Source: Mangrovimicrobium sp033283325 (lineage in GTDB: Bacteria > Pseudomonadota > Gammaproteobacteria > Pseudomonadales > Halieaceae). Taken from it: 64,000 nucleotides of DNA. The stretch spans positions 310,001 through 374,000 of the forward strand of contig JAWMQO010000001.1 of assembly GCA_033283325.1 (NCBI GenBank), in the 5' to 3' direction. The position numbers were made by a program, and so were the translations under genes. This document shows positions 46,668 through 55,035 of the stretch, piece by piece; position 1 is the stretch's first letter; each line of letters opens with the position of its first letter. The notes beneath the pieces are model-generated. The model ran no database searches and had not been told where the DNA came from. It saw only the letters and a list, made by a program, of their open reading frames with translations.

Positions 46668-47693
46668 ATGTCGGACGCGGCCTACAGGACTGAGGCTCGG
46701 GCAGGATTCCTTGCCCGGCTGTTCCCGGCCACCTACCGGCGCATTCAGGCGCGCTTCGAACGCTGGCTTGAGCAACGTATTCCGCCCGCCCGCGGTGTCA
46801 CCCTCGACCAGCGCAGGGTGTTTATCCTGCCAACCCGCACGGGGTTGTTCTTCGGGGCCTGCATGCTGGTTATGCTGCTCGCGGGGATCAATTTCCAGAG
46901 CAACCTGAGCTACGGTCTCACCTTCCTGCTGGCGAGTCTGTTCGTTGTCGCCACTGTGCATACTACCGCCAATCTTACCGGGCTGACGGTACTGGCGGTG
47001 CACGCGCGGCCTGCCTTTCCCGGCCAGCAGACCGAATTCGAGATTGTGGTGGAACGCGGGGACAAGCGCGAACATGTGGCACTCTCCCTGCACTGGCCCA
47101 ACAGTGCGGTGGTGGATGTGAGCCTTGTCGACAAGCAGCGCGAGCGGGTGCAGATCCACCTGCCGGTGGGTAGCCAGCGCGGTTGGTACCGGCCGGGACG
47201 GCTGGTGCTGGAGTCGCGTTATCCCCTCGGCCTGTTGCGCTGTTGGAGCCAGCTCGCCCTCGACCTGCCGGCCCTGGTTTACCCGCGGCCGCTGCCTTCG
47301 CCGCCACCGGAAGGTGTGAATTCTGAGGATCCGGAAGGCAGTTCCCTGCCGCAGGCGGGCAACGACGACTTTTACGGCTTCAGGGATTACCAGCAGGGGG
47401 ATCCCCTGCGCCGGGTCTACTGGAAGGGACTCGCTCGCGGGCGCACCCTGCAGGTCACCCAGTATGTCACCCACACCGACCGCAGCGCCTGGCTGGAGTG
47501 GGATATGTTTCCCGGGGTCGGCGCCGAACAGCGGCTGTCCCACCTGTGTTACTGGGTACTGGAACTGGAACGGGCGGGCGAGGACTACGGCCTGCGTATT
47601 CCGGGTATCAGTATCCCGCCGGACCGGGGCGACGCACATCGCGACAAGGTACTGCGGGCGCTGGCGCTCTACGGCCGGGAGGACGCCTCGTGA
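46668..47693 (+). CDS. DUF58 domain-containing membrane protein
   Basis: 341 residues. Two adjacent membrane segments (about 57-75 and 78-98), then an outside-facing beta domain and the DUF58 motif with DDFYGFRDYQQGDPLRRVYWKGLARG. DUF58 proteins are linked to MoxR ATPases and transglutaminase-like proteins; the function is not settled. It overlaps tgpA by 4 nt. Confidence 0.9.
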   Translation: MSDAAYRTEARAGFLARLFPATYRRIQARFERWLEQRIPPARGVTLDQRRVFILPTRTGLFFGACMLVMLLAGINFQSNLSYGLTFLLASLFVVATVHTTANLTGLTVLAVHARPAFPGQQTEFEIVVERGDKREHVALSLHWPNSAVVDVSLVDKQRERVQIHLPVGSQRGWYRPGRLVLESRYPLGLLRCWSQLALDLPALVYPRPLPSPPPEGVNSEDPEGSSLPQAGNDDFYGFRDYQQGDPLRRVYWKGLARGRTLQVTQYVTHTDRSAWLEWDMFPGVGAEQRLSHLCYWVLELERAGEDYGLRIPGISIPPDRGDAHRDKVLRALALYGREDAS

Positions 47694-49666
47694 AGCAGGC
47701 GGAGCAGATACCGCGCAATGCGCTGGTCTGGATCATCCTTAGCCTGTTCACCCTGGTGGCGCCGCATATCGCGCGGGTACCGCTGTGGGTGCTGTTGAGC
47801 TACGTGGTTGCCGCGCTGTGGCGCATCCAGGTCTATCGCGGTCACTGGTCCTTCCCGCGCTGGCCGGCGAAGCTCGGGCTGATCTTCGCCGCCGTGGGTG
47901 GGATACTGTTCTCCTTCCGCAGTATGATCGGGCTCGACCCGATGGTGGCGCTGCTGCTGGCGGCTTTTGCCCTCAAGGTGCTGGAACTGGCTGAGCGCAA
48001 GGATGCCTATGTACTGCTCTTCCTCGGCTATTTCATCGTGCTTACCGAATTCCTGTTCAGCCAGGACCTGTTGATCGTGCTGCTCTGCCTGGCCAACGTC
48101 ATCCTGGTAACCACGGCGCTGGTCGCGCTGCATCGTCCCGGGGAGGAACGCTTCACCTTGCGCCCCTTGCGCAAGGCTGGTGGCCTGGTCGTCCAGGCAA
48201 TCCCGCTCATGCTGGTGCTGTTCTTCGTCTTCCCGCGCATCGGACCCCTGTGGACCGTGCCTATGAAAAGCCCGTCGGGCGTGACCGGCATGTCGGACAC
48301 CATGCGCCCGGGAGATGTCTCGAGCCTTAGCCGCTCGGGTGCGGTGGCTTTTCGCGTGGCCTTCGAAGGGGAGATTCCGCCGCGCTCGCAACTCTACTGG
48401 CGCGGCCTGGTGATGAGCCGGCTGGAGCAGGGCGCCTGGCGCGCGCTGACCTGGTACGAACTTCCCGCGGACAAGCGGCGCGAGGTAAAGCCTGAACTTG
48501 TCGGTGAACCCCTGCGCTACTCCATCATCATGGCGCCCACCCAGCAGCGCTGGCTCTATGGCCTGCGCTACGCCGACTCGCCGGACAGCGGCATCATGAA
48601 CGCGCCGGATTACCGTATGTTCCGCTTCCTTGTCATCGAGGATGACTTCCTCTATCGGGTGGAGTCCTGGCCTGATACCCGGCTGGAGGTCGAACTCGGC
48701 GACTGGCGCCGCAGCACCGAGCTCCAACTCCCGGCGGACAACCCCCGCACCCGGGCGCTGGGCGAACGCCTGGCGGCCGAGGCGGACGCGCCCCGCGGTG
48801 TTGTCGATGCGGCGCTGAACCTGTTTTCCGAGCAGGAATTCTTCTACACATTGCAGCCGCCCCTGCTGCCACAGGGGGATGGAATAGATGCCTTCCTCTT
48901 CGAATCCCGGCGCGGCTTTTGCGAGCACTTCGCCTCGGCATTCGTGATCCTGATGCGCGCCGCCGGCCTCCCCGCGCGGGTGGTGGCGGGCTACCAGGGC
49001 GGCGAGATCAACCCGGTAAACCGCACGGTTGTCGTGCGCCAGTTTGACGCCCACGCCTGGGCAGAGGTGTGGCTGCCCGGCGAGGGCTGGGTCAAGGTCG
49101 ATCCTACTTCCGTGGTGGCCCCGGCGCGGGTTGAGCTGGGCCTGGAGCAGGCGGTCGCTGAGGAGGGTACCTTCCTCGCCGACGAGCCGCTTTCCCTGCT
49201 GCGCTTCCGCGGCATCCCGCTGGTCAACTACATCCGCCTGCGTTATGACGCCCTAACCTACCAGTGGCAGAGCTGGATTGCGGGCTTTAACGGCGAGCAG
49301 CAACTCGACTTTCTCAATCGCCTGCTCGGCGACGTCAATCCCCTGCGTATTTCCAGCCTGGTTCTTGGAGGCATGGCGCTGGCGCTGCTGCCGGCCGGGA
49401 TCGCGCTGCTCTGGCGCCAGGGCCGAAACAGCTTGCGCCCCCACGATAAACTCTACCTGCAGTTTTGCGCCCGTCTCGCCCGCATGGGCGTGGTCCGCGA
49501 GCCCGGGGAGACACCGCGCGCCTTTGCCCGGCGGGCGGTGAAAGCGGTGCCGCGTCTGGCGCCGGGTATCGAGGCGGTGACCGGCAGCTACGAGCAGGTG
49601 GCCTATGCCGGCTCGTCAGCCGAAGCCCTCGAGCAACTGGCGCGAGAGGTACGCAGGCTGCGCTAG
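47690..49666 (+). CDS. tgpA: Transglutaminase-like membrane protein TgpA
   Basis: 658 residues from GTG 47690, which overlaps the DUF58 stop (GTGA); GGGAGG lies just upstream. About five or six membrane segments occupy the first 190 residues. The periplasmic transglutaminase domain follows, with the catalytic triad Cys411 (RRGFCEHFASAFV), His455 (DAHAWAEVW) and Asp471 (VKVDPTS). A last membrane segment is at about 560-585, then a DUF4129-like C-terminal cytoplasmic part. TgpA of P. aeruginosa is essential for growth; its natural substrate is not known. Confidence 0.93.
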   Translation: MKQAEQIPRNALVWIILSLFTLVAPHIARVPLWVLLSYVVAALWRIQVYRGHWSFPRWPAKLGLIFAAVGGILFSFRSMIGLDPMVALLLAAFALKVLELAERKDAYVLLFLGYFIVLTEFLFSQDLLIVLLCLANVILVTTALVALHRPGEERFTLRPLRKAGGLVVQAIPLMLVLFFVFPRIGPLWTVPMKSPSGVTGMSDTMRPGDVSSLSRSGAVAFRVAFEGEIPPRSQLYWRGLVMSRLEQGAWRALTWYELPADKRREVKPELVGEPLRYSIIMAPTQQRWLYGLRYADSPDSGIMNAPDYRMFRFLVIEDDFLYRVESWPDTRLEVELGDWRRSTELQLPADNPRTRALGERLAAEADAPRGVVDAALNLFSEQEFFYTLQPPLLPQGDGIDAFLFESRRGFCEHFASAFVILMRAAGLPARVVAGYQGGEINPVNRTVVVRQFDAHAWAEVWLPGEGWVKVDPTSVVAPARVELGLEQAVAEEGTFLADEPLSLLRFRGIPLVNYIRLRYDALTYQWQSWIAGFNGEQQLDFLNRLLGDVNPLRISSLVLGGMALALLPAGIALLWRQGRNSLRPHDKLYLQFCARLARMGVVREPGETPRAFARRAVKAVPRLAPGIEAVTGSYEQVAYAGSSAEALEQLAREVRRLR

Positions 49667-49712
49667 AATCACTTCCTGACAGATTTTCAGTCGGTATCCA
49701 GGAGTTTCATTA

Positions 49713-50201
49713 ATGATCCGTTCAGTGGGTGAGCAGGATATTGCAGCGCTGGTGGCCATTTACAACCACTACATCCGCAACTCGGTGGCCACTTTCGAGG
49801 AGGTCGAACTGACTGCCGTGGAAATGGCGGGGCGAGTCAAAAAAGTGCTCGATGCAGGTTACCCCTGGCTGGTTGCGGAACAGGCGGGAAAGCTCGTTGG
49901 TTACGCCTATGCCAGCCGCTGGCGTGAACGGGTGGCCTATCGCTATTCAGTGGAGAGCTCGGTCTATCTGGCAGCCGATGCCGGCGGACACGGCTGGGGT
50001 ACCCGGCTGTATACGGAGCTTTTCGACCAGCTAAAGGCGCTCGGGGTGCACGCGGTGATCGGGGGTATTACACTGCCCAACCCGGCCAGCGTTGCGCTGC
50101 ACGAGAAAATGGGGATGCGCAAAGTGGGGGAACTGCCCGAGGTGGGTTTCAAACAGGGCCAGTGGCTCGACGTGGGCTACTGGCAGCGCAATTTCAGCTG
50201 A
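49713..50201 (+). CDS. GNAT acetyltransferase, phosphinothricin acetyltransferase-like
   Basis: 162 residues. The opening DIAALVAIYNHYIRNSVATFEE and the patterns YRYSVESSVYLAADAGGHGWGTRLY (acetyl-CoA loop) and NPASVALHEKMGM match the Pat/MddA group of GNAT enzymes, which acetylate methionine sulfone, methionine sulfoximine or phosphinothricin. An AGGAG lies before the ATG. It stands alone after the tgpA operon. Confidence 0.87.
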   Translation: MIRSVGEQDIAALVAIYNHYIRNSVATFEEVELTAVEMAGRVKKVLDAGYPWLVAEQAGKLVGYAYASRWRERVAYRYSVESSVYLAADAGGHGWGTRLYTELFDQLKALGVHAVIGGITLPNPASVALHEKMGMRKVGELPEVGFKQGQWLDVGYWQRNFS

Positions 50202-50346
50202 GTAAAATCGCGCCGAAACTCCCCCCAGGCCCCGCGCATCCTGCGCCTGCATATTTCAAGGTTATTTTTCACATGGGCAAGTGGGAATCCCGTTCGTTTC
50301 AATGTGTCGATACATCGCAAGCAATCCCCTGGAGGAGATGATTTTT

Positions 50347-51327
50347 ATGATGAACAAGCGGGTAAACTTCTACGGCGCACTGATGACCACGGCTGTCCTG
50401 ACTGCCTGTGGCGGCGGGGGCGGCGGCGGAGGTGGCGATCAGGCCACCACTGGCGAACTGAGTATCGGTATCACCGATGCCCCCGTTGACAGCGCCCAGC
50501 GGGTCCTTGTCCAGTTCACCGGTGTTGCGGTCAAACCGGGCGAGGGCAACGCCATCGAGATTCCCCTGGCGGGTGACAGCCAGACCTGCGGCGAATTGCT
50601 CGATGGTATCCCGCCGGCCGCGACCGGGGCTGGCGAGGCAACCGTGCGCTGTATCGACCTGCTGGAATTGCAGGGCACCGAGAGCGAGACCCTGCTGGAA
50701 GGTGTGGTGCTTGACGCCGGGGAGTACAACTGGATTCGCCTCGACGTGGACGCGGAACGGGGCGAGATGGACTCGATCATCATGCTGGATGACGGCACGC
50801 TCGAGTCGCTTTACGTTCCCAGTGGCAGCCAGTCCGGGCTCAAGCTCAACCGCGGCTTTACCATACTCGCGGGCGGCAGCCACGATTTCATCATCGACTT
50901 CGACCTGCGCAAGTCGCTCAACGACCCGCAAGGCACTCCGGACTACCAGCTCAAGCCCTCACTGCGACTGATCGACCTGGCCGAGAGCGGCAGCATTGGC
51001 GGCACCGTGGCCGCGTCCCTGCTGACAGCTGCCCATTGCACTACGGATGCCTATGCGGTTTACGTCTACGAGGGCGGTGCCGGGACCATTACCGGCGAGG
51101 AGGGGTCCGCCAATCCGCCGCTGACCAGTGCCAGCGTAGAGCTCAGAGGTAGCGAGTGGGCTTATACTGCCGGCTTTATCCCGCCGGGTGAGTACAGCGT
51201 GCGCTTTACCTGCGAGGCAGCCAACGACGGGCCGGAGCCTGACGATGACATCCTGTTTGTCGACAGCAGCGATAGCCCGGTGAGCGTGGTAGCAGACGAG
51301 GAGAGCGTGGTCGATTTTTATCCCTGA
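50347..51327 (+). CDS. DUF4382 lipoprotein
   Basis: 326 residues from ATG 50347, chosen because GGAGGAG (50331-50337) lies 9 nt upstream. The signal peptide ends in LTAC (Cys21), followed by a run of glycines. The DUF4382 domain opens with GELSIGITDAPVDSAQRVLVQFTGVAVKP; a C-terminal carboxypeptidase-regulatory-like beta domain (about 225-320) follows. The protein is secreted and lipid-anchored; its function is not known. A strong terminator follows. Confidence 0.88.
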   Translation: MMNKRVNFYGALMTTAVLTACGGGGGGGGGDQATTGELSIGITDAPVDSAQRVLVQFTGVAVKPGEGNAIEIPLAGDSQTCGELLDGIPPAATGAGEATVRCIDLLELQGTESETLLEGVVLDAGEYNWIRLDVDAERGEMDSIIMLDDGTLESLYVPSGSQSGLKLNRGFTILAGGSHDFIIDFDLRKSLNDPQGTPDYQLKPSLRLIDLAESGSIGGTVAASLLTAAHCTTDAYAVYVYEGGAGTITGEEGSANPPLTSASVELRGSEWAYTAGFIPPGEYSVRFTCEAANDGPEPDDDILFVDSSDSPVSVVADEESVVDFYP

Positions 51328-51352
51328 CCTGCCGTTCTGCTACGCAAGACTG

Positions 51353-51382
51353 AAAAGCGGGGCCTGTGCCCCGCTTTTTTTT
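51353..51382. terminator. Rho-independent terminator
   Basis: AAAAGCGGGGC (51353-51363) pairs with GCCCCGCTTTT (51368-51378) around CTGT, followed by further Ts. The A-tract before the stem makes it bidirectional, serving the DUF4382 gene and the convergent TetR gene. Confidence 0.92.
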
Positions 51383-51398
51383 CGCGCTTCTCCTGCGC

Positions 51399-51980
51399 TT
51401 ACCGGCTCACACCGGCGTCGAGTTCAGCGATCAACTGCTCGATGAATACCAGGGCCTCTTGGTGCCCGGTGTCGATCTGGAAGTACTCTTCCGTCGCCAG
51501 CGCGCGGGAGAGGGCGTTGAGCACCAGCGACAGCATGGCGGGGGAAACGGGGTGGCCAGCGAAGTCCCTCTCGCTGAACAGTTGTCCGAGGATTTCCACC
51601 TGTTCGGCACGGAATTTCCGGCTGAATTCGGCGATCGCCAGGTGGATGCCTTCCTTGTGGTTGGCCAGGGCCTGGAATTCCGTCAGCAGGGCGCCTCGGG
51701 ATTCGCGCATCATTTCCCACAGGGAGCGCAGGGGCGTGGCTGATTGCAGGGCGGCCTGCTGCCGCTCTACCAGGGCTTCCACGTACTTGTCATACAGCGC
51801 CAGGTAGAGCTCGTCCATGCTGGCGAAGTAGTAGTGGACGAGTTGCGGTTTCAACCCGGCCTGGGCTGCCACGCGGCGTGAGGTGACCGCTGCGTAGCCG
51901 GATTCCAGCATCAGCTCTCCCGCCGCCTGGATCAGTTTGTCCCGCGGTGATTCCTTTTTGCTTTTGGCTCTCGCCGACAT
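51399..51980 (-). CDS. TetR-family transcriptional regulator
   Basis: 193 residues. The N-terminal HTH (about 12-58) reads AAGELMLESGYAAVTSRRVA, then AQAGLKPQLVHYYFASMDELY, a textbook TetR DNA-binding domain; the helical C-terminal domain would bind a ligand. It is placed downstream of the TonB receptor gene and next to the oxidoreductase/P450 cluster, so it probably controls that cluster. The palindromes at 57170 and 57269 are good candidates for its operators. Confidence 0.88.
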   Translation of the reverse strand: MSARAKSKKESPRDKLIQAAGELMLESGYAAVTSRRVAAQAGLKPQLVHYYFASMDELYLALYDKYVEALVERQQAALQSATPLRSLWEMMRESRGALLTEFQALANHKEGIHLAIAEFSRKFRAEQVEILGQLFSERDFAGHPVSPAMLSLVLNALSRALATEEYFQIDTGHQEALVFIEQLIAELDAGVSR

Positions 51981-51998
51981 CGATATTCCTGGGCGCTG

Positions 51999-52023
51999 GA
52001 CGGGGAGGGCTTTGCTCCCCGTC
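51999..52023 (-). terminator. Hairpin downstream of the TonB receptor gene
   Basis: GACGGGGAG (51999-52007) pairs with CTCCCCGTC (52015-52023); the flanking CGCTGG and CCAGCG extend the stem across a 2-nt bulge. It lies between the receptor and TetR genes on the minus strand; a T-run is missing. Confidence 0.4.
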
Positions 52024-52058
52024 GCCAGCGATGACGGGGAGCGCAGGATTGGAATGTA

Positions 52059-54425
52059 TCAGAGACGCAGGGTGAAGCGCACCCAGAGTTCGCGACCGCG
52101 CTCCGCCACACAGCCCAGCTCGTCGGAGCCTGCGGGGCCCTGCGCCGCGCCGCCCGCGACCTGGCCGCCGAAGATGGTGCCGTTCTGGGTATTGGAGTTG
52201 GAGCATACCCCCGCGGTGATCTCATCCTCCAGGTTCTTGCCGATCAGGGCGATTTCCCACTTGTCGTCCACGCCACGCAGCACCACGTTGGCGCTGCTCT
52301 TGGTGTAGCTGTCCTGGGTGTAGTCGTCCAGTTCCACCAGGTTGGTGTAGTAGTCGTCGCTGTAGCGGGTGCTGGCGCCGAAGCCGATGCTCATGCCGTT
52401 GTCGAGCGGCAGCTCGTAGTCGAAGCCGATGTTGCCGGTCCACTCCGGCGCGCGCAGCAGGGGTTCACCGCTGAGGTCCTGGGAGGTGAACAGGTTGGTG
52501 TCGGGATTGAAGATCTGGTTACAGCCCTGGGCGATGGTCTGGCCGTTGCCGCACTGGGCGTTGTCGAAGTCATCGAATTCCGACTGGTTGTAGTTCAAGG
52601 CGGCGAACAGGGTCAGGTTGGGCAGGGCGGCGGGCGTCCAGGTCACATCCATGTCCACGCCTTCGACGGTCGCGGAGGCGGCGTTGATCGTGCGCAGGAG
52701 AATCGCGCCATCGGCGGAAAGCTCGTTGGCGCCCACCTGCAGGTCCTTGTAGTCGTAGCTGTAGGCGGCGATGTTGGCGGCGAGGCTGCCGTCCAGCGCG
52801 ACCAGCTTGAGCCCGATTTCGCCGCCCTTGGCCTCCTCGTCCTCGAAGGAGGAGAGCGTGCTCTCTGTGGGCGAGATTACAGTGTTGAAGGAGCCAGACT
52901 TGAAGCCCTGGCGATAGGCCGCGAAGAGCGTGAGTGTGTCGGTGGGTGTCCAGGTGAGGGACAGCTCCGGCGAGAGGTCATCGGAATCCAGCTTGGGGTC
53001 TGCCAGGGCGATTTCCACGCCACCCTGCAGATTGTCCCAGAAGCGGTGCTCGCGCTGTTCGTCGGTGTAGCGGGCGCCGGCGGCCAGTTCGAGTTCATCG
53101 CTCATCTGCCAGAGCAACTGGCCGAACACCGACCAGGATTCGATATCGATGTTGTGCAGCCCCGACTGCAGCAGCGGAGGCAGGCCGAAGAAGGTGTTCG
53201 CCCGCAGGCGATTGCGCACCTGTTGCTCGGCGTCCTGGTAGAAGCCGCCGATCATATAGTTGAAGGCGCTGTCGCTGTAGTTCGAGGTCAGGCGAAGCTC
53301 CTGGGTGAACTGGGTGCTGTCGAAGGTGAAATCGGCGGCGATGGTCGGGTTGCTGCTGCCGCTGCCGCGAATCAGGTTGTCCTGGATGAGGTCGTAGTAG
53401 CCGGTCACCGAGGTCAGGGTGAGCTCCGGATTGAAATTGAAATTCTGTTCCCAGGTGCCGAAAGTCTGGCGTGAGTCGACGAAGGGCACGCCGCCGTTAC
53501 GGACGCCGGGCCAGAACGCCGGGTCGAAATCGCCGAGCTGGGTTTTGTCATCCAGCTTGCAGTCCGCATCGCCGATGAAGGCGATGCCGACGCCCTCGAC
53601 CGGGCCGGTGCCGTCCGGACAAAGCACCAACTGGCCGTCGCCGCCGCTGCCGTCCATGCGCTCGTCGGCGAGGTTGAACTTGAGGCGGGTGTCGTACCAC
53701 TCGACGGGGTCTGCCAGCAGCGTGGCACGGAACATGAGCGTGTCCCGAGGGGCGAAGTCGCGATATTTGGGCGCGACGTTGCCGAGGCCCGGAATCGGCT
53801 CGCCGGTATTTTCAAAGTAGCCGTCCATCTCGGAGTAGGCCATGCCCATACGCGCCTTGGCCCAGTCGTTGATCGGCCCGGAGAGGATCAGTTCCCCGGT
53901 GAACTGTTCCGCCTCGCTTTCATAGCCGCCCCGGGCGATCATCTCGGGCTCGTCGGTCGGGTCGTTGGAGCGCAGGGAAATCACGCCCGCGGTGCTGTTC
54001 TTCCCATAAAACAGCGCCTGCGGGCCTTTCAGTACTTCCACCTGGCCGACATCGAACATCCCGATGGCATAGGCGTAACCCTGGGTGAGCGAGAGCCCGT
54101 CGATGTTCAGCGATACTGACTGGTCGACAGTGGCCGTCTGCGAGGTGGGGCCGACGCCGCGCAGTGAGGTCTGGATACCGACCGTGCCGACAGATTCGCC
54201 CATGACGAAGCCGGGCACCCGTTCGGCAACGCCGTACATGTCATGCACCTGGTAGCGCTCTATCGCGGTGCCGGTCAGTACCGAAGCGACCACGGGAATC
54301 TTGAGCAGGGACTCCTCGCGTTTCCGCGCGGTCACCACGACTTCTTCCAGCACCTGGGCCAGACCGAGGGCCGGTTCCAGGGCGAGGGCCGCAGCGATGG
54401 CGGTAGTGAGGGTTTTCTTGTTCAT
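52059..54425 (-). CDS. TonB-dependent outer-membrane receptor
   Basis: 788 residues. Signal peptide to about residue 24, TonB box EEVVVTARKRE (27-37), plug domain (about 45-160, with DVGQVEVLKGPQALFYGKNSTAGVI), and a 22-strand beta barrel ending RELWVRFTLRL, where the last residue is Leu rather than the more common Phe. No siderophore-specific feature is visible; the type is that of the large receptor family of marine and sphingomonad bacteria that import complex organic substrates. It neighbours enzymes for oxidation of an organic molecule, so it probably imports that substrate. Confidence 0.92.
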   Translation of the reverse strand: MNKKTLTTAIAAALALEPALGLAQVLEEVVVTARKREESLLKIPVVASVLTGTAIERYQVHDMYGVAERVPGFVMGESVGTVGIQTSLRGVGPTSQTATVDQSVSLNIDGLSLTQGYAYAIGMFDVGQVEVLKGPQALFYGKNSTAGVISLRSNDPTDEPEMIARGGYESEAEQFTGELILSGPINDWAKARMGMAYSEMDGYFENTGEPIPGLGNVAPKYRDFAPRDTLMFRATLLADPVEWYDTRLKFNLADERMDGSGGDGQLVLCPDGTGPVEGVGIAFIGDADCKLDDKTQLGDFDPAFWPGVRNGGVPFVDSRQTFGTWEQNFNFNPELTLTSVTGYYDLIQDNLIRGSGSSNPTIAADFTFDSTQFTQELRLTSNYSDSAFNYMIGGFYQDAEQQVRNRLRANTFFGLPPLLQSGLHNIDIESWSVFGQLLWQMSDELELAAGARYTDEQREHRFWDNLQGGVEIALADPKLDSDDLSPELSLTWTPTDTLTLFAAYRQGFKSGSFNTVISPTESTLSSFEDEEAKGGEIGLKLVALDGSLAANIAAYSYDYKDLQVGANELSADGAILLRTINAASATVEGVDMDVTWTPAALPNLTLFAALNYNQSEFDDFDNAQCGNGQTIAQGCNQIFNPDTNLFTSQDLSGEPLLRAPEWTGNIGFDYELPLDNGMSIGFGASTRYSDDYYTNLVELDDYTQDSYTKSSANVVLRGVDDKWEIALIGKNLEDEITAGVCSNSNTQNGTIFGGQVAGGAAQGPAGSDELGCVAERGRELWVRFTLRL

Positions 54426-54451
54426 GGCAGGCTCCGTGCTTTTATTGTTAA

Positions 54452-54474
54452 GTAAGTTGTACTCATGTACTTAC
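54452..54474. promoter_or_regulatory. Inverted repeat upstream of the TonB receptor
   Basis: GTAAGT (54452-54457) and ACTTAC (54469-54474) are inverted with 11-bp spacing, just upstream of the receptor start. The arrangement suits a TetR-type dimer. It differs in sequence from the palindromes at 57170 and 57269, so a second regulator may be involved. Confidence 0.4.
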
Positions 54475-54491
54475 GCTACAGCCAATTCACT

Positions 54492-55010
54492 TCAGTCTTC
54501 GCTCCAGGCCCTTGAACTGAGGCCGGTGTGGTCAAAGGTCGGTGCGTCCCGCGGCGGCATTTGCGGCGGCGGGCCGAAGTCCGGGTTTTCAAATAATGGA
54601 CCGACGATATCCGCCGGGCCGAGGTAATGCGTCTGGAACAGGCGCCACTTGAAGCGCAGGCGGTCTTCTTCCTGGACGAACCACTCGTAATAGATGCCGA
54701 TGGTGCAGCCCGGCCGCTGGTCGGCGAAAATATTGTTTTCCGTTACATAGGTGCGGGCGCTGATGCCTTCCTCGCTGATATTCACGAGGGGAGTGCGGAA
54801 GGTCATCAGGACCCGTTCGAAGTTGGGCAGGAGGCGGCGCAGGTTTTCCACGATTTCCTCGCGACCCCGCTGGACCCTGCCGCCAAGGCGCCACTCGGCG
54901 TCGGCGGCGAAACAATCGCCGAAGGCCTCGAGGTCCTTGCGCCAGACGGCGTCGGCGTAGCGGGCGTGAAGTTGCCGTATCTGTGTTTCTACGATGTGCA
55001 GCGCTTGCAT
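54492..55010 (-). CDS. SnoaL-like / NTF2-fold protein
   Basis: 172 residues from ATG 55010; upstream extension of the frame would overlap the oxidoreductase gene. The pattern IRQLHARYADAVWRKDLEAFGDCFAADAEW, then RGREEIVENLRRLL, is the opening of SnoaL-like polyketide cyclase/dehydratase-fold proteins, related in shape to ketosteroid isomerase. C-terminal segment is Pro-rich. Such proteins commonly isomerise, dehydrate or hydrolyse small hydrophobic molecules in catabolic operons. It lies 25 bp downstream of the OYE-type gene. Confidence 0.8.
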   Translation of the reverse strand: MQALHIVETQIRQLHARYADAVWRKDLEAFGDCFAADAEWRLGGRVQRGREEIVENLRRLLPNFERVLMTFRTPLVNISEEGISARTYVTENNIFADQRPGCTIGIYYEWFVQEEDRLRFKWRLFQTHYLGPADIVGPLFENPDFGPPPQMPPRDAPTFDHTGLSSRAWSED

Positions 55011-55035
55011 GCGTGGCGGCTCTCCCGTGCTGTTA

